Part shown: piece after piece, positions 11,401 through 17,145 of the stretch
Layout of the letters: each line of letters opens with the position of its first letter
Numbering within the stretch: position 1 is the first letter of the stretch
Notes under the pieces: generated by a model
The model's input: the letters and a program-made list of their open reading frames with translations, nothing else
What the model was told of the DNA's origin: nothing
Database searches by the model: none
From: Lentzea nigeriaca
GTDB taxonomy: Bacteria > Actinomycetota > Actinomycetes > Mycobacteriales > Pseudonocardiaceae
Assembly: GCF_016907955.1 (NCBI RefSeq)
Contig: NZ_JAFBCX010000003.1
Location: 248,001-312,000 of the forward strand
Direction: 5' to 3'
DNA: 64,000 nucleotides
Translations under genes and position numbers: made by a program

Positions 11401-11890
11401 CGATCCGGAACCCGTCCGCCAGCGCCTGGACCCGAGTGGTCGCGAAGGTGGCGGTGTCGCCGTCCACCTTCGGCGGTTCCTGTGGCGCGGGCCCCCATTC
11501 CAGGGACCTGTCGTCGTCCTTGATCGTGACCAGCGACTCCTGCGGGCCGCCGGCGAACCGCACGTCGACCGCCGCGGCCTTGGGCGCGACCGTCACCGGG
11601 TCGAGCGCGGTGTCGACCGCCACCCAGCCGTCGTCGCGGCGCACCCGCTGTGGAGCGGTGTGCTGGGTGACGGTCATCGTTCCGTCGGGATTGGCGACGA
11701 CGAGCCGGGTGGCGCTGGTCAGCAGCGCCACGTCCACCGGCTCGCCACAAGCTTTCGCCGCCGCACGGGCCGCGGGCCCGTCCGGTCTGCTGTCCGGACA
11801 ATCCTCCCGTGTCACCACGGCTATCGCCACGGCCAACGAGACCAGCAACGTCCCCACCACGGGGATCGTGATCGAGCGCCTAGCCCTCAC
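2456..11890 (-). CDS. Giant secreted RHS-repeat polymorphic toxin with HINT domain and C-terminal toxin tip
   Basis: 3144 residues, GTG start after GGAGGTAGTC. Order: a membrane/signal segment at about residues 8-28; four beta modules at ~300-720, each opening with a YPADG/DFPADG..HG motif; two IPT/TIG-like domains (~805-960); a long set of PPC-like beta domains (~970-1600); a carboxypeptidase-regulatory-like module (~1690); a DUF6531 region (~1940, DPATGLLVDEQVDLVVDD); YD/RHS repeats (~2150-2800); the RHS core end (RFISEDPIGFEGGRNVHAYV); a HINT domain running from Cys2903 to His-Asn at ~3052-3053; and a 91-residue tip containing GPHSTFMLGPDGKVKKYATW. The tip resembles polymorphic toxin type 24. 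Known families suggest cell-surface display and autoproteolytic release of the tip into competitors. No secretion-system genes are nearby; the N-terminal segment suggests Sec export. Confidence 0.9.
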   Translation of the reverse strand: MRARRSITIPVVGTLLVSLAVAIAVVTREDCPDSRPDGPAARAAAKACGEPVDVALLTSATRLVVANPDGTMTVTQHTAPQRVRRDDGWVAVDTALDPVTVAPKAAAVDVRFAGGPQESLVTIKDDDRSLEWGPAPQEPPKVDGDTATFATTRVQALADGFRIVITGQGAQQVRMPVNTRGLALQESDGVIRALDAKHRTVFVAERATTQAGPVPTKIENGNVVFTLPDGAWELTQVVRHDQGFDGTVLAGGRIDSAKLGDENVTSTVKTAVAQQASRLPLEKRDQPLVTTFTPGTTATPVVTSTDYPADERAHGAPKQPGKVVFAAPGAVEFRHRWQGEGEFTRVPAPSGTAEVSVTPPAKGTQVLEVRAVDATGQESELAPHATRVAALPEPIVKHDNGVFTAERGTAFKYRWNTDWIFEKAVDGKAKLSLVPPTANTVEVVAIGADPSVESAPATFTTAAVGTPQVASADYPADGVEHGAAGKEGTFTFRATGTDPVTGFRHQLDGGAVTDVAGSGKAQAKITPPTAGEHVLTVKAVGANGEESPAAQHRFKVASAAPQAPAAPQVVSSDYPADGQPHGAPGQAGTFTLKSPGANGFRYRLGDGPTTTVAAAGEAQVQLTPSTSGTHTLTAWALNGQTSAPATYTFTVGGLPVPAPDAPVVTSTDFPADGQPHGSIGQAGTVTVRPQGSTAADVIVHQLDTDAASKEQPVANGAAQLSVTPVRSGKRTLTVWSKVSATGALSTPVRHEFVAGAPAGPRDFFYDAAGQLAGVANNSGEAAAYRYDDSGNLLATERFVQGDATVFAIVPARGPAGSTVEISGIGFAAQGTTVTFDGINAPVTASSGNRVSVTVPQGVREGVVRVTANGKTSVSPRPFQLARGVTAPAITAVSTDRGDAGNVVTITGTGFDPDIARNVVRFHQTVARVREVTATKLVVQVPDAASSGRITVRTPGGEATSAADFLVAPRGFVTGNLIYGGRLQVGTTTNLDIPAGKAAVVLVDGKIGEQLNLKLENNTIPVRSAMWMFTPHGGDFARRALGDPLDLFAGSKLHQDLPTFKHNGTYTIVVAPDDAAAGKVSVTLSKDLTGDKLTRDGSGVPFDIRQGQPVKEMPFTATAGEWMSFGLTDISEPGNYFNVTVVDPDGTRLTWRARLGDYIPTMVFQAKKTGTYKVIPNFDPNQLGSGRVWLSSVIDAGPLAVNGNPTSYQVLRPGQSVRMQFQGTANQPLVLGHTDNTIRENGRAAYPVSIMSEPDGQQVELREGTAETRNLRIRKTGTHNLFISGWEAVGAAKAWLSTVAEGGKLPPNASTTVRVDRPGREMWLDYDGVKDKPLTIVVRKSVPGEVVIRLYRPDGTTSVGAVSDGKLDVAALPVTGKYRIFVDPGFAVTGDLTFHMSEPADLGTLVPDAAPSNLNITVHGQKIIGKIAGTQGQRLTMGTASDRIPFLKWTVIKPDGRNLDTSGNSAFPTALGLDLTQLPVTGDYKVVIEPVDQDVQPMAGPLTVMLNSETDGGKIEYGGAAKTVTFNRPAQNGRLTFDGTLNDLPKLSIKRNIGNNGVYYTLYAPDGTVETTRRFISTEPYEFFSRLKATGTYTLVFDPANSPTGSIDVSITKRATAAPVTQIAPPTVQEPTCPQVDRRPPAAKVGAAPQGTDQPKVEEKEKPTSTPCSSSSGWRPDAANLGGVDWTTRYDPRPVRDRPLQFAVGFTGVVGTVQSTDGKPLAGVTVSARDKKATTDADGKFTLIGLTDGHVSLRVDGRTTGRSFGTFDIGVDVKQGQVLVLPHTVFLPEIDRNSVVHVPSPTITETVLTTKSIPGLEVRIPAGTVIRDADGNVATELSLTPIPIDRPPFPLPPSKVPVYFTAQPGGGYLFPQGATIIYPNYTKEAPGTRTQFWNYDPDGKGWHVYGHGTVSKDGTQIVPDSDVKFYRLTGAMTVVPGLNPAARSPRPNNTRVGDPVDPATGLLVDEQVDLVVDDIMPIEVKRTYQQGDAFVRPFGVGASFDYGVFPWAPLVDGAPTFKEFDLVQPDGSKIHYTRTSPGQDYAGAVFAADPTPTKFDGSVAVWNDAGWDVKLRDGTIYVIGEEAPLQEIRDKFGNATTITRAPAPPGTDGKVRANGPITQVTSSSGRWVRFSYDDANPAKVKSVEDNLGRRVSYTYLPTGQLESVTNTEGGVTKYTWDAKGLLKTITDPRETRFLLNEYDDKDRVKSQTAADGGVTKFEYTDVNGAITETRMIDPRDAVRRFVFNDKGQVVSDTKAYGTPFAQETITEYETNGVRVKSTTDALKRKTSYVYDAKGYVKESTVLADTPNARTQKFDRLGPNGELTKHVDDYTKETIYELTARGAVKSVTDPLGRKTLFEVNERGQVTKVTDPAGKSRITDYSGTDAVRTTDELGKVSTIGYDVIGRKVRTSDAAGVVTETAYTAKDFVASVIDGLGRTMRYEYDRNGNRTKVVDARNSETVFHYNAMDQLRAVTDPLGVTTPDAVYDRNGNLEKETDRRGVVVEHKYDPLNRRYESTYGSESKVTNTFDAGDRVRSSVDSVAGTSTIDYDDLDRVKQETTPTGSVSYAYGTTVRDRTTTVPGRPAVRHVYDAAGDLQEIQQGGTAISVVTRDRAGRTERVGAPGTGVGQTYTYDDTGRVKTITYKSGATTLGDLAYEYDATGLPIRTTGASSRTMLPEPYGPATYDNANRIKTIGGSTITYDPEGNLLSDGATTYSWNAKGELATVTGQGRSASFNYNSDGRRLGRTVSGVTTNYVYDGQNPLQEKVNGQVTANMTASGVDGFHLRESGGTTRRFLTDAVGSTVGLVDPDGAGASYTYEPFGRTYASGAGADNPYRFTGREDDGTGLYHYRDRYYSPVLQRFISEDPIGFEGGRNVHAYVDNQPTVLGDPSGNKPTNNGKNNRESCFVNSFVAGTPVLMADGSRKAIEEVRTGDQVTATDPESGKTTAREVTATIVGKGAKRLVDITVDTDGMAGTATSTLVATDGHPFWVENRGQFVEAQDIQRGDRVRTSSGELLGVTGLGIRAVADQQVYNLTVDTDHTYYVVAGDKPVLVHNARPPRQRPDPNAKGPHSTFMLGPDGKVKKYATWQEQSNPRNPAPWELEKRYDRWGPAHTNPDGTVVDTPHLNLPDGTARPPDAWEDPNAGC

Positions 11891-11983
11891 GACTACCTCC
11901 AGCGCAACAGGCAGACCTCCCCCAGAGGTCCCACCTCACCCAAGCGCCGGGGTCTCTCAGACCACTCTCATCGCGCTCTCACC

Positions 11984-12244
11984 TCAGGGCGCCGCGGTCT
12001 TCAGGCAGTCGAGCACGGCCTGGTCCGGTTCTCCGGCCGCGGCCTTGCCGTCGAGGAAGGCCTGCCGTTCCTGCACGGGCTTGCCCATGTACCAGTCGGC
12101 GACGCACTCGACGGCCTGCGCGGGCGCGTCCTTGGTGCCGGCGTCGGCCCTGATCTTGGCGATGACGTCCTGCTTCGTCGGTCCGGACTCCGCGCAGGCA
12201 CCCAGGCACAGCACGAGCAGGACCACTACCCCCAGTTTGCTCAT
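11984..12244 (-). CDS. Small lipoprotein
   Basis: 86 residues. MSKLGVVVLLVLCLGACAES is a short signal sequence with lipobox LGAC, so the mature protein would be lipid-anchored at Cys17. The mature part is small and helical (QDVIAKIRADAGTKDAPAQAVECVADW, then DQAVLDCLKTAAP) with two further cysteines that could form a disulfide. I do not know the family beyond 'small secreted helical protein'. It is on the same strand as the RHS gene, about 90 bases upstream of it, and could be read from the same promoter; a link to the toxin is not shown. Confidence 0.7.
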   Translation of the reverse strand: MSKLGVVVLLVLCLGACAESGPTKQDVIAKIRADAGTKDAPAQAVECVADWYMGKPVQERQAFLDGKAAAGEPDQAVLDCLKTAAP

Positions 12245-12262
12245 GGCTGGAGAGCATAGGAG

Positions 12263-12580
12263 TCACGACTGCGCGATGACCACACCTGTCCTGGCCGCGC
12301 GCAGGAGGCCCCAGTCGTAGAGCGCCTGGAGCGCTGGCCCCAGGGTCCTGCCCTCCTCGGTGAGCGAGTACTCGACGTTCGGGGACACCTCTTTCCGTGC
12401 CACGAGGCCCGCCTCCTGCAGCTCGCGGAGCCGTTGCACGAACATCTTCTCGCTGATGCCAGGCACTTTGCGGCGCAGTTCGCCGTAGTGGTGCGCGCGT
12501 TCCTTGAGGTGGGCGAGGATCACCGCCCGCCACTTGCCGCCGATGACGTCGAGGGCCAGCTCGACAGGACAGTGGTACAT
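12263..12580 (-). CDS. HxlR-family winged-helix regulator
   Basis: 105 residues. CPVELALDVIGGKWRAVILA at the N terminus, then YGELRRKVPGISEKMFVQRL and AGLVARKEVSPNVEYSLTEE, are diagnostic for HxlR regulators, where the conserved N-terminal Cys can act as a thiol redox or electrophile sensor. Length is typical. The ATG at 12580 follows GGAGCG. The gene is divergent from a truncated globin with 63 bases between the two starts, which suggests that it controls the globin and itself. Such dimers usually bind short inverted repeats between divergent genes; I could not define the site. Confidence 0.9.
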   Translation of the reverse strand: MYHCPVELALDVIGGKWRAVILAHLKERAHHYGELRRKVPGISEKMFVQRLRELQEAGLVARKEVSPNVEYSLTEEGRTLGPALQALYDWGLLRAARTGVVIAQS

Positions 12581-12643
12581 GGGCGCTCCTCACCAAAAGG
12601 TGCGTACTTGCCGGGCGTTCAGGGTGATGCTGGAGTTGGCGTC

Positions 12644-13117
12644 GTGATCAACGACCAGTCAACACCCACCCTCTACGCCTGGGCCGGTGGCGCCGAGGCG
12701 TTGCTGCGGCTGACCGAGGCGTTCTACCGCCGCGTCGCCGACGACGCGCTGCTCGCGCCCGTGTTCGCCGGCATGGATCCCGGCCACGCGCGCTACGTGG
12801 CGCTGTGGCTGGGCGAGGTGTTCGGCGGACCTGCCGACTACACCGCCGAGCGGGGCGGGTACGAGTTCATGCTGGGCAAGCACCTCGGCCGGGCCATCAC
12901 CGAGCAGCAGCGCCGCCGCTGGCTGAACCTCGTCATGGACGCGGCGGACGAGGTGGGACTGCCGGACGATCCGGAGTTCCGTGCCGCGTTCGTTTCCTAC
13001 CTCGAATGGGGCACCAGGCTGGCGGTGCAGAACTCCCAGCCGGGCGCCACGCCCTTCCACGGGGCCCCGGTTCCCCAGTGGGGCTGGGGCGTGGCGCCGC
13101 CGTACGTCAAGGACTGA
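12644..13117 (+). CDS. Group II truncated haemoglobin
   Basis: 157 residues, GTG start with GGAG eight bases upstream. The 2/2 globin pattern is clear: LYAWAGGAEALLRLTEAFYR (helices A-B), LAPVFAGMDPGHARYVALWL (C-E) with the B10-type Tyr, the proximal His in MLGKHLGRAITEQQRRRW and the C-terminal WGTRLAVQNSQPG with a G8-type Trp that marks group II. The last ~20 residues (PVPQWGWGVAPPY) are the usual group II tail. Members bind O2 or NO and help detoxify nitric oxide or peroxide. Its 3' end overlaps the convergent SnoaL-like gene by 11 bases. Control by the divergent HxlR regulator is likely. Confidence 0.9.
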   Translation: MINDQSTPTLYAWAGGAEALLRLTEAFYRRVADDALLAPVFAGMDPGHARYVALWLGEVFGGPADYTAERGGYEFMLGKHLGRAITEQQRRRWLNLVMDAADEVGLPDDPEFRAAFVSYLEWGTRLAVQNSQPGATPFHGAPVPQWGWGVAPPYVKD

Positions 13118-13532
13118 GGTCGGTCGCCCCCGCGCCGCTCGCGATGTCGAACGGGACGGAGACCTGGTCGTGCGTGATCAACCACTTGCCGTCGATCTTG
13201 CGGAGGCCGAACGTCGCGCGCACCCACATCCCGTCCGTCGGCACGCCGTTCGTCAGCGTGCCGCTCAGACGCCCGAAGCAGTGTCCGAAAGCGACACTGT
13301 CGCCGACCGTCAACGCCAGGTCGCGGATCTCGTAGTCCACGTCCTGGAAGAAGACGAAGGCCGTCGCCCAGTTCTTCAGCTTGGCGTCGATGCCGACGTG
13401 CTGCAACGGCGGTTCCACGTCGAAGGACACGACGTCCTCCGAGTACAGCCGCCGGAGAGCCTCCAGGTCCTTGGCCCTGATTCCCTCCGCGATGAGGCCG
13501 ATGTGCTTCCTGATTTCGTCCACTTCGGACAC
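13107..13532 (-). CDS. SnoaL/NTF2-like fold protein
   Basis: 141 residues, GTG start at 13532 behind GGAGGGGAACG. The NTF2-like pattern is seen in IRKHIGLIAEGIRAKDLEAL, YSEDVVSFDVEPPLQHVG and the closing strands WVRATFGLRKIDGKWLITHD. These cone-shaped domains act as small isomerases, hydrolases or ligand binders; no specific catalytic set can be assigned. It sits 19 bases behind the flavin reductase gene on the same strand and is probably co-transcribed with it from the ECF41-type promoter at 14159-14185. ECF41 sigma factors carry a related NTF2-like domain themselves. Confidence 0.85.
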   Translation of the reverse strand: MSEVDEIRKHIGLIAEGIRAKDLEALRRLYSEDVVSFDVEPPLQHVGIDAKLKNWATAFVFFQDVDYEIRDLALTVGDSVAFGHCFGRLSGTLTNGVPTDGMWVRATFGLRKIDGKWLITHDQVSVPFDIASGAGATDLSP

Positions 13533-13551
13533 TTTCGTTCCCCTCCGTCAG

Positions 13552-14118
13552 TCAGGCCGCGGTGACCGGAGCGTCTGCGCGCAGCGGCGCGAGTGCCGTG
13601 CTCCAGGCGACGACCTGGTCCAGCAGCCCGTCCAGCGCGGCGACGTTGTACTCGCCCGGCTTCAGCACGGCGTAGTTCTCGAACTCGGTCGCCAGCGGCA
13701 GCGTCACCTGCGTTGCCACGTCGGCCACTTCCAGCGCGCCGCACGCCAGCCGCAGCTGCTCGACGGCGCGCGCACCGCCCACACCGCCGTACGACACGAA
13801 CCCCATCGCCTTGTTGCGCCACTCCGCGCGCAGGAAGTCCAGCGCGTTCTTCAGCACGCCCGGCACCGAGTGGTTGTACTCGGGTGTCACCACCACGAAA
13901 CCGTCGAACGACGCGATCCTCGCCGACCACGCCCTGGTGTGCGCGTTGCGGTACTCCCCCGGCAGTTCGTCCAGGTGCGGCAACGGGTGGTCGAGCAGGT
14001 CGATCACCTCGAACTCCGCGTCCTCGCGCGCCGCAGCGCGTCCCTCCACCCACCGGGCCACCTGCTCGCCCCTGCGGCCCGGACGGGTGCTGCCGAGGAT
14101 GATGCCGATCCTGATCAT
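13552..14118 (-). CDS. NAD(P)H-dependent FMN reductase (flavodoxin-like fold)
   Basis: 188 residues. IGIILGSTRPGRRGEQVARW is the FMN phosphate-binding loop of the NADPH-dependent FMN reductase/ArsH/SsuE-like family, and VVVTPEYNHSVPGVLKNALD is its second signature. A soluble homodimeric reductase that passes electrons from NAD(P)H to FMN or quinones is expected; the natural acceptor is not evident. ATG at 14118 with AAGGAAG upstream. It heads a two-gene operon and is divergent from an ECF41 sigma gene; ECF41 factors are known to sit beside and activate small oxidoreductases of this kind. Confidence 0.9.
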   Translation of the reverse strand: MIRIGIILGSTRPGRRGEQVARWVEGRAAAREDAEFEVIDLLDHPLPHLDELPGEYRNAHTRAWSARIASFDGFVVVTPEYNHSVPGVLKNALDFLRAEWRNKAMGFVSYGGVGGARAVEQLRLACGALEVADVATQVTLPLATEFENYAVLKPGEYNVAALDGLLDQVVAWSTALAPLRADAPVTAA

Positions 14119-14158
14119 GGGCTTCCTTCGTTTCGTGGTGTTCGCTTCCGATCACTAC

Positions 14159-14213
14159 GACGACATGGACCCTGGGAATGTCAGGCCCTGACACTTCGGG
14201 GTGGTGTCTCGTC
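14159..14213. promoter_or_regulatory. Symmetric divergent promoter pair, ECF41-like, over a 15-bp palindrome
   Basis: TGTCAGGCCCTGACA (14179-14193) is a palindrome around one base. Reading rightwards, CCTGACA (14187-14193) is followed after exactly 16 bases by CGTC (14210-14213). Reading leftwards, CCTGACA (14185-14179) is followed after exactly 16 bases by CGTC (14162-14159). The published ECF41 promoter is TGTCACA-N16-CGTC, so the -10 and the spacing match on both sides while the -35 is a variant. The elements are placed well for the sigma gene at 14250 and the reductase gene at 14118. Confidence 0.65.
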
Positions 14214-14249
14214 GGACAGAGTGAAGACACCGAACCGACGGGAGCACCG

Positions 14250-15122
14250 ATGACGGACCTGGTCCTCGACGAGCGCCGCCACCTGATCAACCTCGCCTAC
14301 CGGCTGCTGGGTTCGCTGGCCGAGGCGGAGGACGCGGTCCAGGAGGCCTACGCCCGCTGGTACGCGCTGTCGGGGCCACGGCAGGACGAGATCGCCTCGC
14401 CCGGTGCCTGGCTCACGACCGTCACCAGCCGCATCTGCCTCGACCTGCTCGGTTCTGCACGCAACCGCCGCGAACGGTATGTCGGCGCGTGGATCCCCGA
14501 ACCGCTGCCCGACCCCGCGGAAGGACACGCCTCCGACCCCGCGGACCGCGTCACGCTCGACGAGTCCGTCAGCATGGCGTTCCTGGTCGCGCTCGAGTCG
14601 ATGACTCCTGCCCAGCGCGTCGCGCTCGTCCTGCACGACGTTTTCGGCTACTCCTTCGCCGAGGTCGCCGAGATCACCGGCCGCACCCCGGCCGCCTGCC
14701 GCGAGCTGGCGTCCTCCGCCCGGCGGCGCGTCCGCACGTCACCACCGCCGGAGACGCTGGCCGTCCGCCAGGCCGTTCTGGTCCGCGACTTCAAACAGGC
14801 GTGGGAGCACCAGGACATCACGGCTCTCGTCGGTCTCCTGGACCCAGCCGCGACCTTCACGGCGGACGGCGGCGGCCTGGTCACCACCGCGCTGCTGCCG
14901 ATCACGGGCAGTGAGCAGATCGGTCAGTTCCTCTTCGCCGTCGCCGGCAGTGTCTCCGGCGACTTCACACTGCTGGAACGCACCGTCAACGGCCAGCCCG
15001 GCCTGCTGATCCGGCACAACGGCGTCACGACGTCGGTCTACGCGTTCGACGTCGCCGACGACCGCATCACGCACATCTGGGCGATCCGCAACCCGGAAAA
15101 GCTGCGACCCTGGACCACCTAG
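14250..15122 (+). CDS. ECF41-family RNA polymerase sigma factor (SigJ-like)
   Basis: 290 residues; ATG at 14250 with GGGAG upstream, preferred over an in-frame start 72 bases earlier. Region sigma2 is residues ~5-75 (LINLAYRLLGSLAEAEDAVQ, with the DAVQEAY core), sigma4 ~115-170 (LESMTPAQRVALVLHDVFGY, SFAEVAEITGRTPAACREL). The remaining ~120 residues form a SnoaL-like extension ending HIWAIRNPEKL, which defines the ECF41 group; that extension tunes activity in place of an anti-sigma factor. No anti-sigma gene is adjacent, in line with the family. It is divergent from the flavin reductase operon and probably activates both that operon and itself. Confidence 0.92.
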   Translation: MTDLVLDERRHLINLAYRLLGSLAEAEDAVQEAYARWYALSGPRQDEIASPGAWLTTVTSRICLDLLGSARNRRERYVGAWIPEPLPDPAEGHASDPADRVTLDESVSMAFLVALESMTPAQRVALVLHDVFGYSFAEVAEITGRTPAACRELASSARRRVRTSPPPETLAVRQAVLVRDFKQAWEHQDITALVGLLDPAATFTADGGGLVTTALLPITGSEQIGQFLFAVAGSVSGDFTLLERTVNGQPGLLIRHNGVTTSVYAFDVADDRITHIWAIRNPEKLRPWTT

Positions 15123-15311
15123 TACCACCGACTCTTGATCGAAACGCCGCCAAGGGCGCGTCTCGAAATGACCCGTAGGTTTCCGTCTTGGTTCCCGTTG
15201 ATGTGCTACGGGACAGGTGCCCCTCGTTGATCTTTATGAAGGGAACCTTCGTCACACGTGGGGTCCAGGGTCCCGGCAAAGTCGGCAGGTGAGCGCCGGG
15301 CCTGCACTGAT

Positions 15312-15365
15312 GGCGTTTGCAAGTACTACCAACTCAAGATCAACCTGCGTCTTTCTACTACCAAC
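15312..15365 (+). repeat. 54-bp repeat unit, forward copy F1
   Basis: Opens GGCGTTTGCAAGTACTACCA and closes CTACTACCAAC. Each unit carries an internal near-repeat TACYACCAAC around positions 13-22 and at 45-54. It pairs as an inverted repeat with the unit at 15427-15480 (61 bases between them). Confidence 0.7.
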
Positions 15366-15426
15366 CGGCCCGCAGGGCGCCGTACGGCCGCGCCAGCGAC
15401 CAGCCTATTCGCAGGACATCGAACCA

Positions 15427-15480
15427 GTTGGGTGCAGTCAGCGGCGATTTGATCAAGAGGCGGTGGTACTTGCAGGCGCC
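15427..15480 (-). repeat. 54-bp repeat unit, reverse copy R1 (diverged)
   Basis: Reads GTTGGGTGCAG at its left and GGTGGTACTTGCAGGCGCC at its right end, the reverse orientation of the unit at 15312. The centre is diverged but the length is again exactly 54 bases. Confidence 0.6.
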
Positions 15481-15663
15481 GTGCCAGGCAGGACGACTTT
15501 GCCGGAGCCCTGCACGTGGGGTCTGAAGGGACCCTTCATCCCGAACTTGCACGCCGCGCAGGTTCGCCCCGTCGCGGGAACGCGCACACCAAGATCAAAC
15601 CGGCGTGTTCCGCACGCCCGACTACCTCCAACGTGGTCGCCGCACCGCGTCTACGGGAGGCCT

Positions 15664-15717
15664 GTTGGTAGTAGGAACGTGCCTGTTGATGTTGAGTTGG
15701 TGGTACTTGCAGACGCC
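15664..15717 (-). repeat. 54-bp repeat unit, reverse copy R2
   Basis: Opens GTTGGTAGTAGGAACGTGCC and closes GTGGTACTTGCAGACGCC. It is nearly identical to the unit at 40277-40330 some 24.6 kb away. A decayed forward partner may lie just left of it, ending GACTACCTCCAAC at 15632. Confidence 0.7.
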
Positions 15718-15753
15718 GTCAGAGCCGGCGCCGACCTCGATACAGGCCCTGGC

Positions 15754-17145
15754 TCAGCCGGCGAGGCGTGACCGCAGCGACGCCATCAGCTCGGCACGGC
15801 TGGACACCGCGAGCTTCTGCCGGATCCGTGCCACGTGCTGCTCCACCGTCTTCGGCGAGATGTACAGCCGTGCGCCGATCTCCTTCTGCGTCAAGCCGTC
15901 CAGCAGCAGCTCGCCGACCGAACGCTCGCGTTTGGACAGTCCGTCGGCGGGTTCCTCGGTGGCGAACCTCGCCCGCAACGTCCGTCCGGTGCTCAGCAGT
16001 TCGCGTGCCTCGGCGGGGTCGCCGAGCTTCGCCGCCGCGGCACCGCACAACGCCATGGCCTCCCACGCGTCGTCCAGCCCGGCGGCCACGGCCGCCACCT
16101 CGCGTCCGTTCACGTCTCCGCGCACCACGGAGGCCCACGCGTGGGCGACCGGGCCTCGTTCCGTTGCCTGCAACGCCACCGCGGCCTGGGTCGCGGCCTC
16201 ACCGTCTCCGGCACCGACGGCGCGATGCAGCCTCCACCAGTGGTTGGTGTGCAACGCCCACTGCGGCACTCCGGCCTTGGCGATGGCGCAGGTCATGGCC
16301 TCGACGACGGTCTCGCCGTCGAACCGCGACACCGCTGCCGCGCCAACGGACAGCTCGCCCCAGGCGTCGAGCAGCAGCACCTCGACGTCCGCGCCGGCGA
16401 CGACCGGTGCGACGCGGCGCCACGTGGCGCGCAACGCGTCCGCGTCTCCGGTGCGCCGGGCGAGGCCGATCGTGACGGCGGCCGCGAGCACGGCGTCCCG
16501 GCGCAGCACCGGTGCGCCACCGGCGGACGCGATCGCGGCGCGTGCCTCGGACAGGCGTCCTGCCCGCAGGTGCAGCCAGGCCGCGAGCAGGCGCCGCCGC
16601 GACGTCGGCGGGCGATCTTCGTGCGCTGCCAGGACTTCCTGGGCGGTGCGGTCGTCGCCACCGGCGATCAGCACGGTCACGGCCAGGTCGTCCCACTGCT
16701 CGGCGGCCAGTCCGTCGACGGGCACGGTCGCTGCCGCCAGTCCCGCCAGCCTGCGTGCGGCGCGGTCGAACCCGCCGCGCACCGCCTCGATCGCGGCGTC
16801 GACGCCGTCGAGGAACACCGTCAGCCCGCGCGGTGCCGCTCCCGACAGCTGCTCACGCGCCGCGGCCAGGTCCCGGTCGGCGGCTTCGACGTCACCGCCG
16901 AGGCACGCGGCCAGCGCCGCCCGTGCCTGCGCGGCGACGGAGGGTGCGCCGGTCAGCGCGGTCGCGATCACCCGCCACCTGGCCGCCGCGTCGAGCAGCG
17001 AGCCGTCGGCTGCCGCGGCCGCGGCGGCCACTCCCGCGGCCAGGCAGTTCTCGTCCGCTCCCGCGGCGAGGATCCGATCGGCTGCCTCGATCGCCGCGGC
17101 CGTGTTCCCGGATCTCCACGCCAGGTCGACCTCAGGTGCCTTCAT
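15754..17145 (-). CDS. LuxR-family transcriptional regulator with helical-repeat N terminus
   Basis: 463 residues. The C-terminal ~60 form a LuxR HTH: SKRERSVGELLLDGLTQKEI, then ISPKTVEQHVARIRQKLAVS. The first ~390 are Ala/Arg/Asp-rich antiparallel helices (TPR/MalT-like in character) with no Walker A or receiver domain, so input is probably protein-protein. ATG at 17145 follows GGGGGAGAG and overlaps the stop of the upstream membrane-protein gene as ATGA, so it is the third gene of a tightly coupled Hsp70-like/membrane/LuxR operon. That operon is divergent from the iniBAC-like genes, which are its most likely target. Confidence 0.85.
   Translation of the reverse strand: MKAPEVDLAWRSGNTAAAIEAADRILAAGADENCLAAGVAAAAAAADGSLLDAAARWRVIATALTGAPSVAAQARAALAACLGGDVEAADRDLAAAREQLSGAAPRGLTVFLDGVDAAIEAVRGGFDRAARRLAGLAAATVPVDGLAAEQWDDLAVTVLIAGGDDRTAQEVLAAHEDRPPTSRRRLLAAWLHLRAGRLSEARAAIASAGGAPVLRRDAVLAAAVTIGLARRTGDADALRATWRRVAPVVAGADVEVLLLDAWGELSVGAAAVSRFDGETVVEAMTCAIAKAGVPQWALHTNHWWRLHRAVGAGDGEAATQAAVALQATERGPVAHAWASVVRGDVNGREVAAVAAGLDDAWEAMALCGAAAAKLGDPAEARELLSTGRTLRARFATEEPADGLSKRERSVGELLLDGLTQKEIGARLYISPKTVEQHVARIRQKLAVSSRAELMASLRSRLAG

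Larger units (their letters stand above)
15123..15753. other. Gene-free island holding 54-bp repeats and palindromes
   Basis: About 630 bases without a credible gene; open frames here have atypical codon use. It holds three 54-bp repeat units (listed separately), one possible decayed unit ending at 15632, and two copies of CACGTGGGGTC (15255-15265, 15513-15523), each beside a GAAGGG palindrome (15238-15250, 15525-15537). It separates the sigma gene from the convergent LuxR gene. Confidence 0.6.

Noticed and set aside
9641-12259. A second long plus-strand open frame over the N-terminal RHS region
   Set aside because: Same antisense effect; no ribosome site or recognisable domain, and it crosses the real lipoprotein gene.
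15312-15717. CRISPR array
   Set aside because: The repeats are inverted as well as direct, diverged, with unequal spacers, and no cas gene is near.
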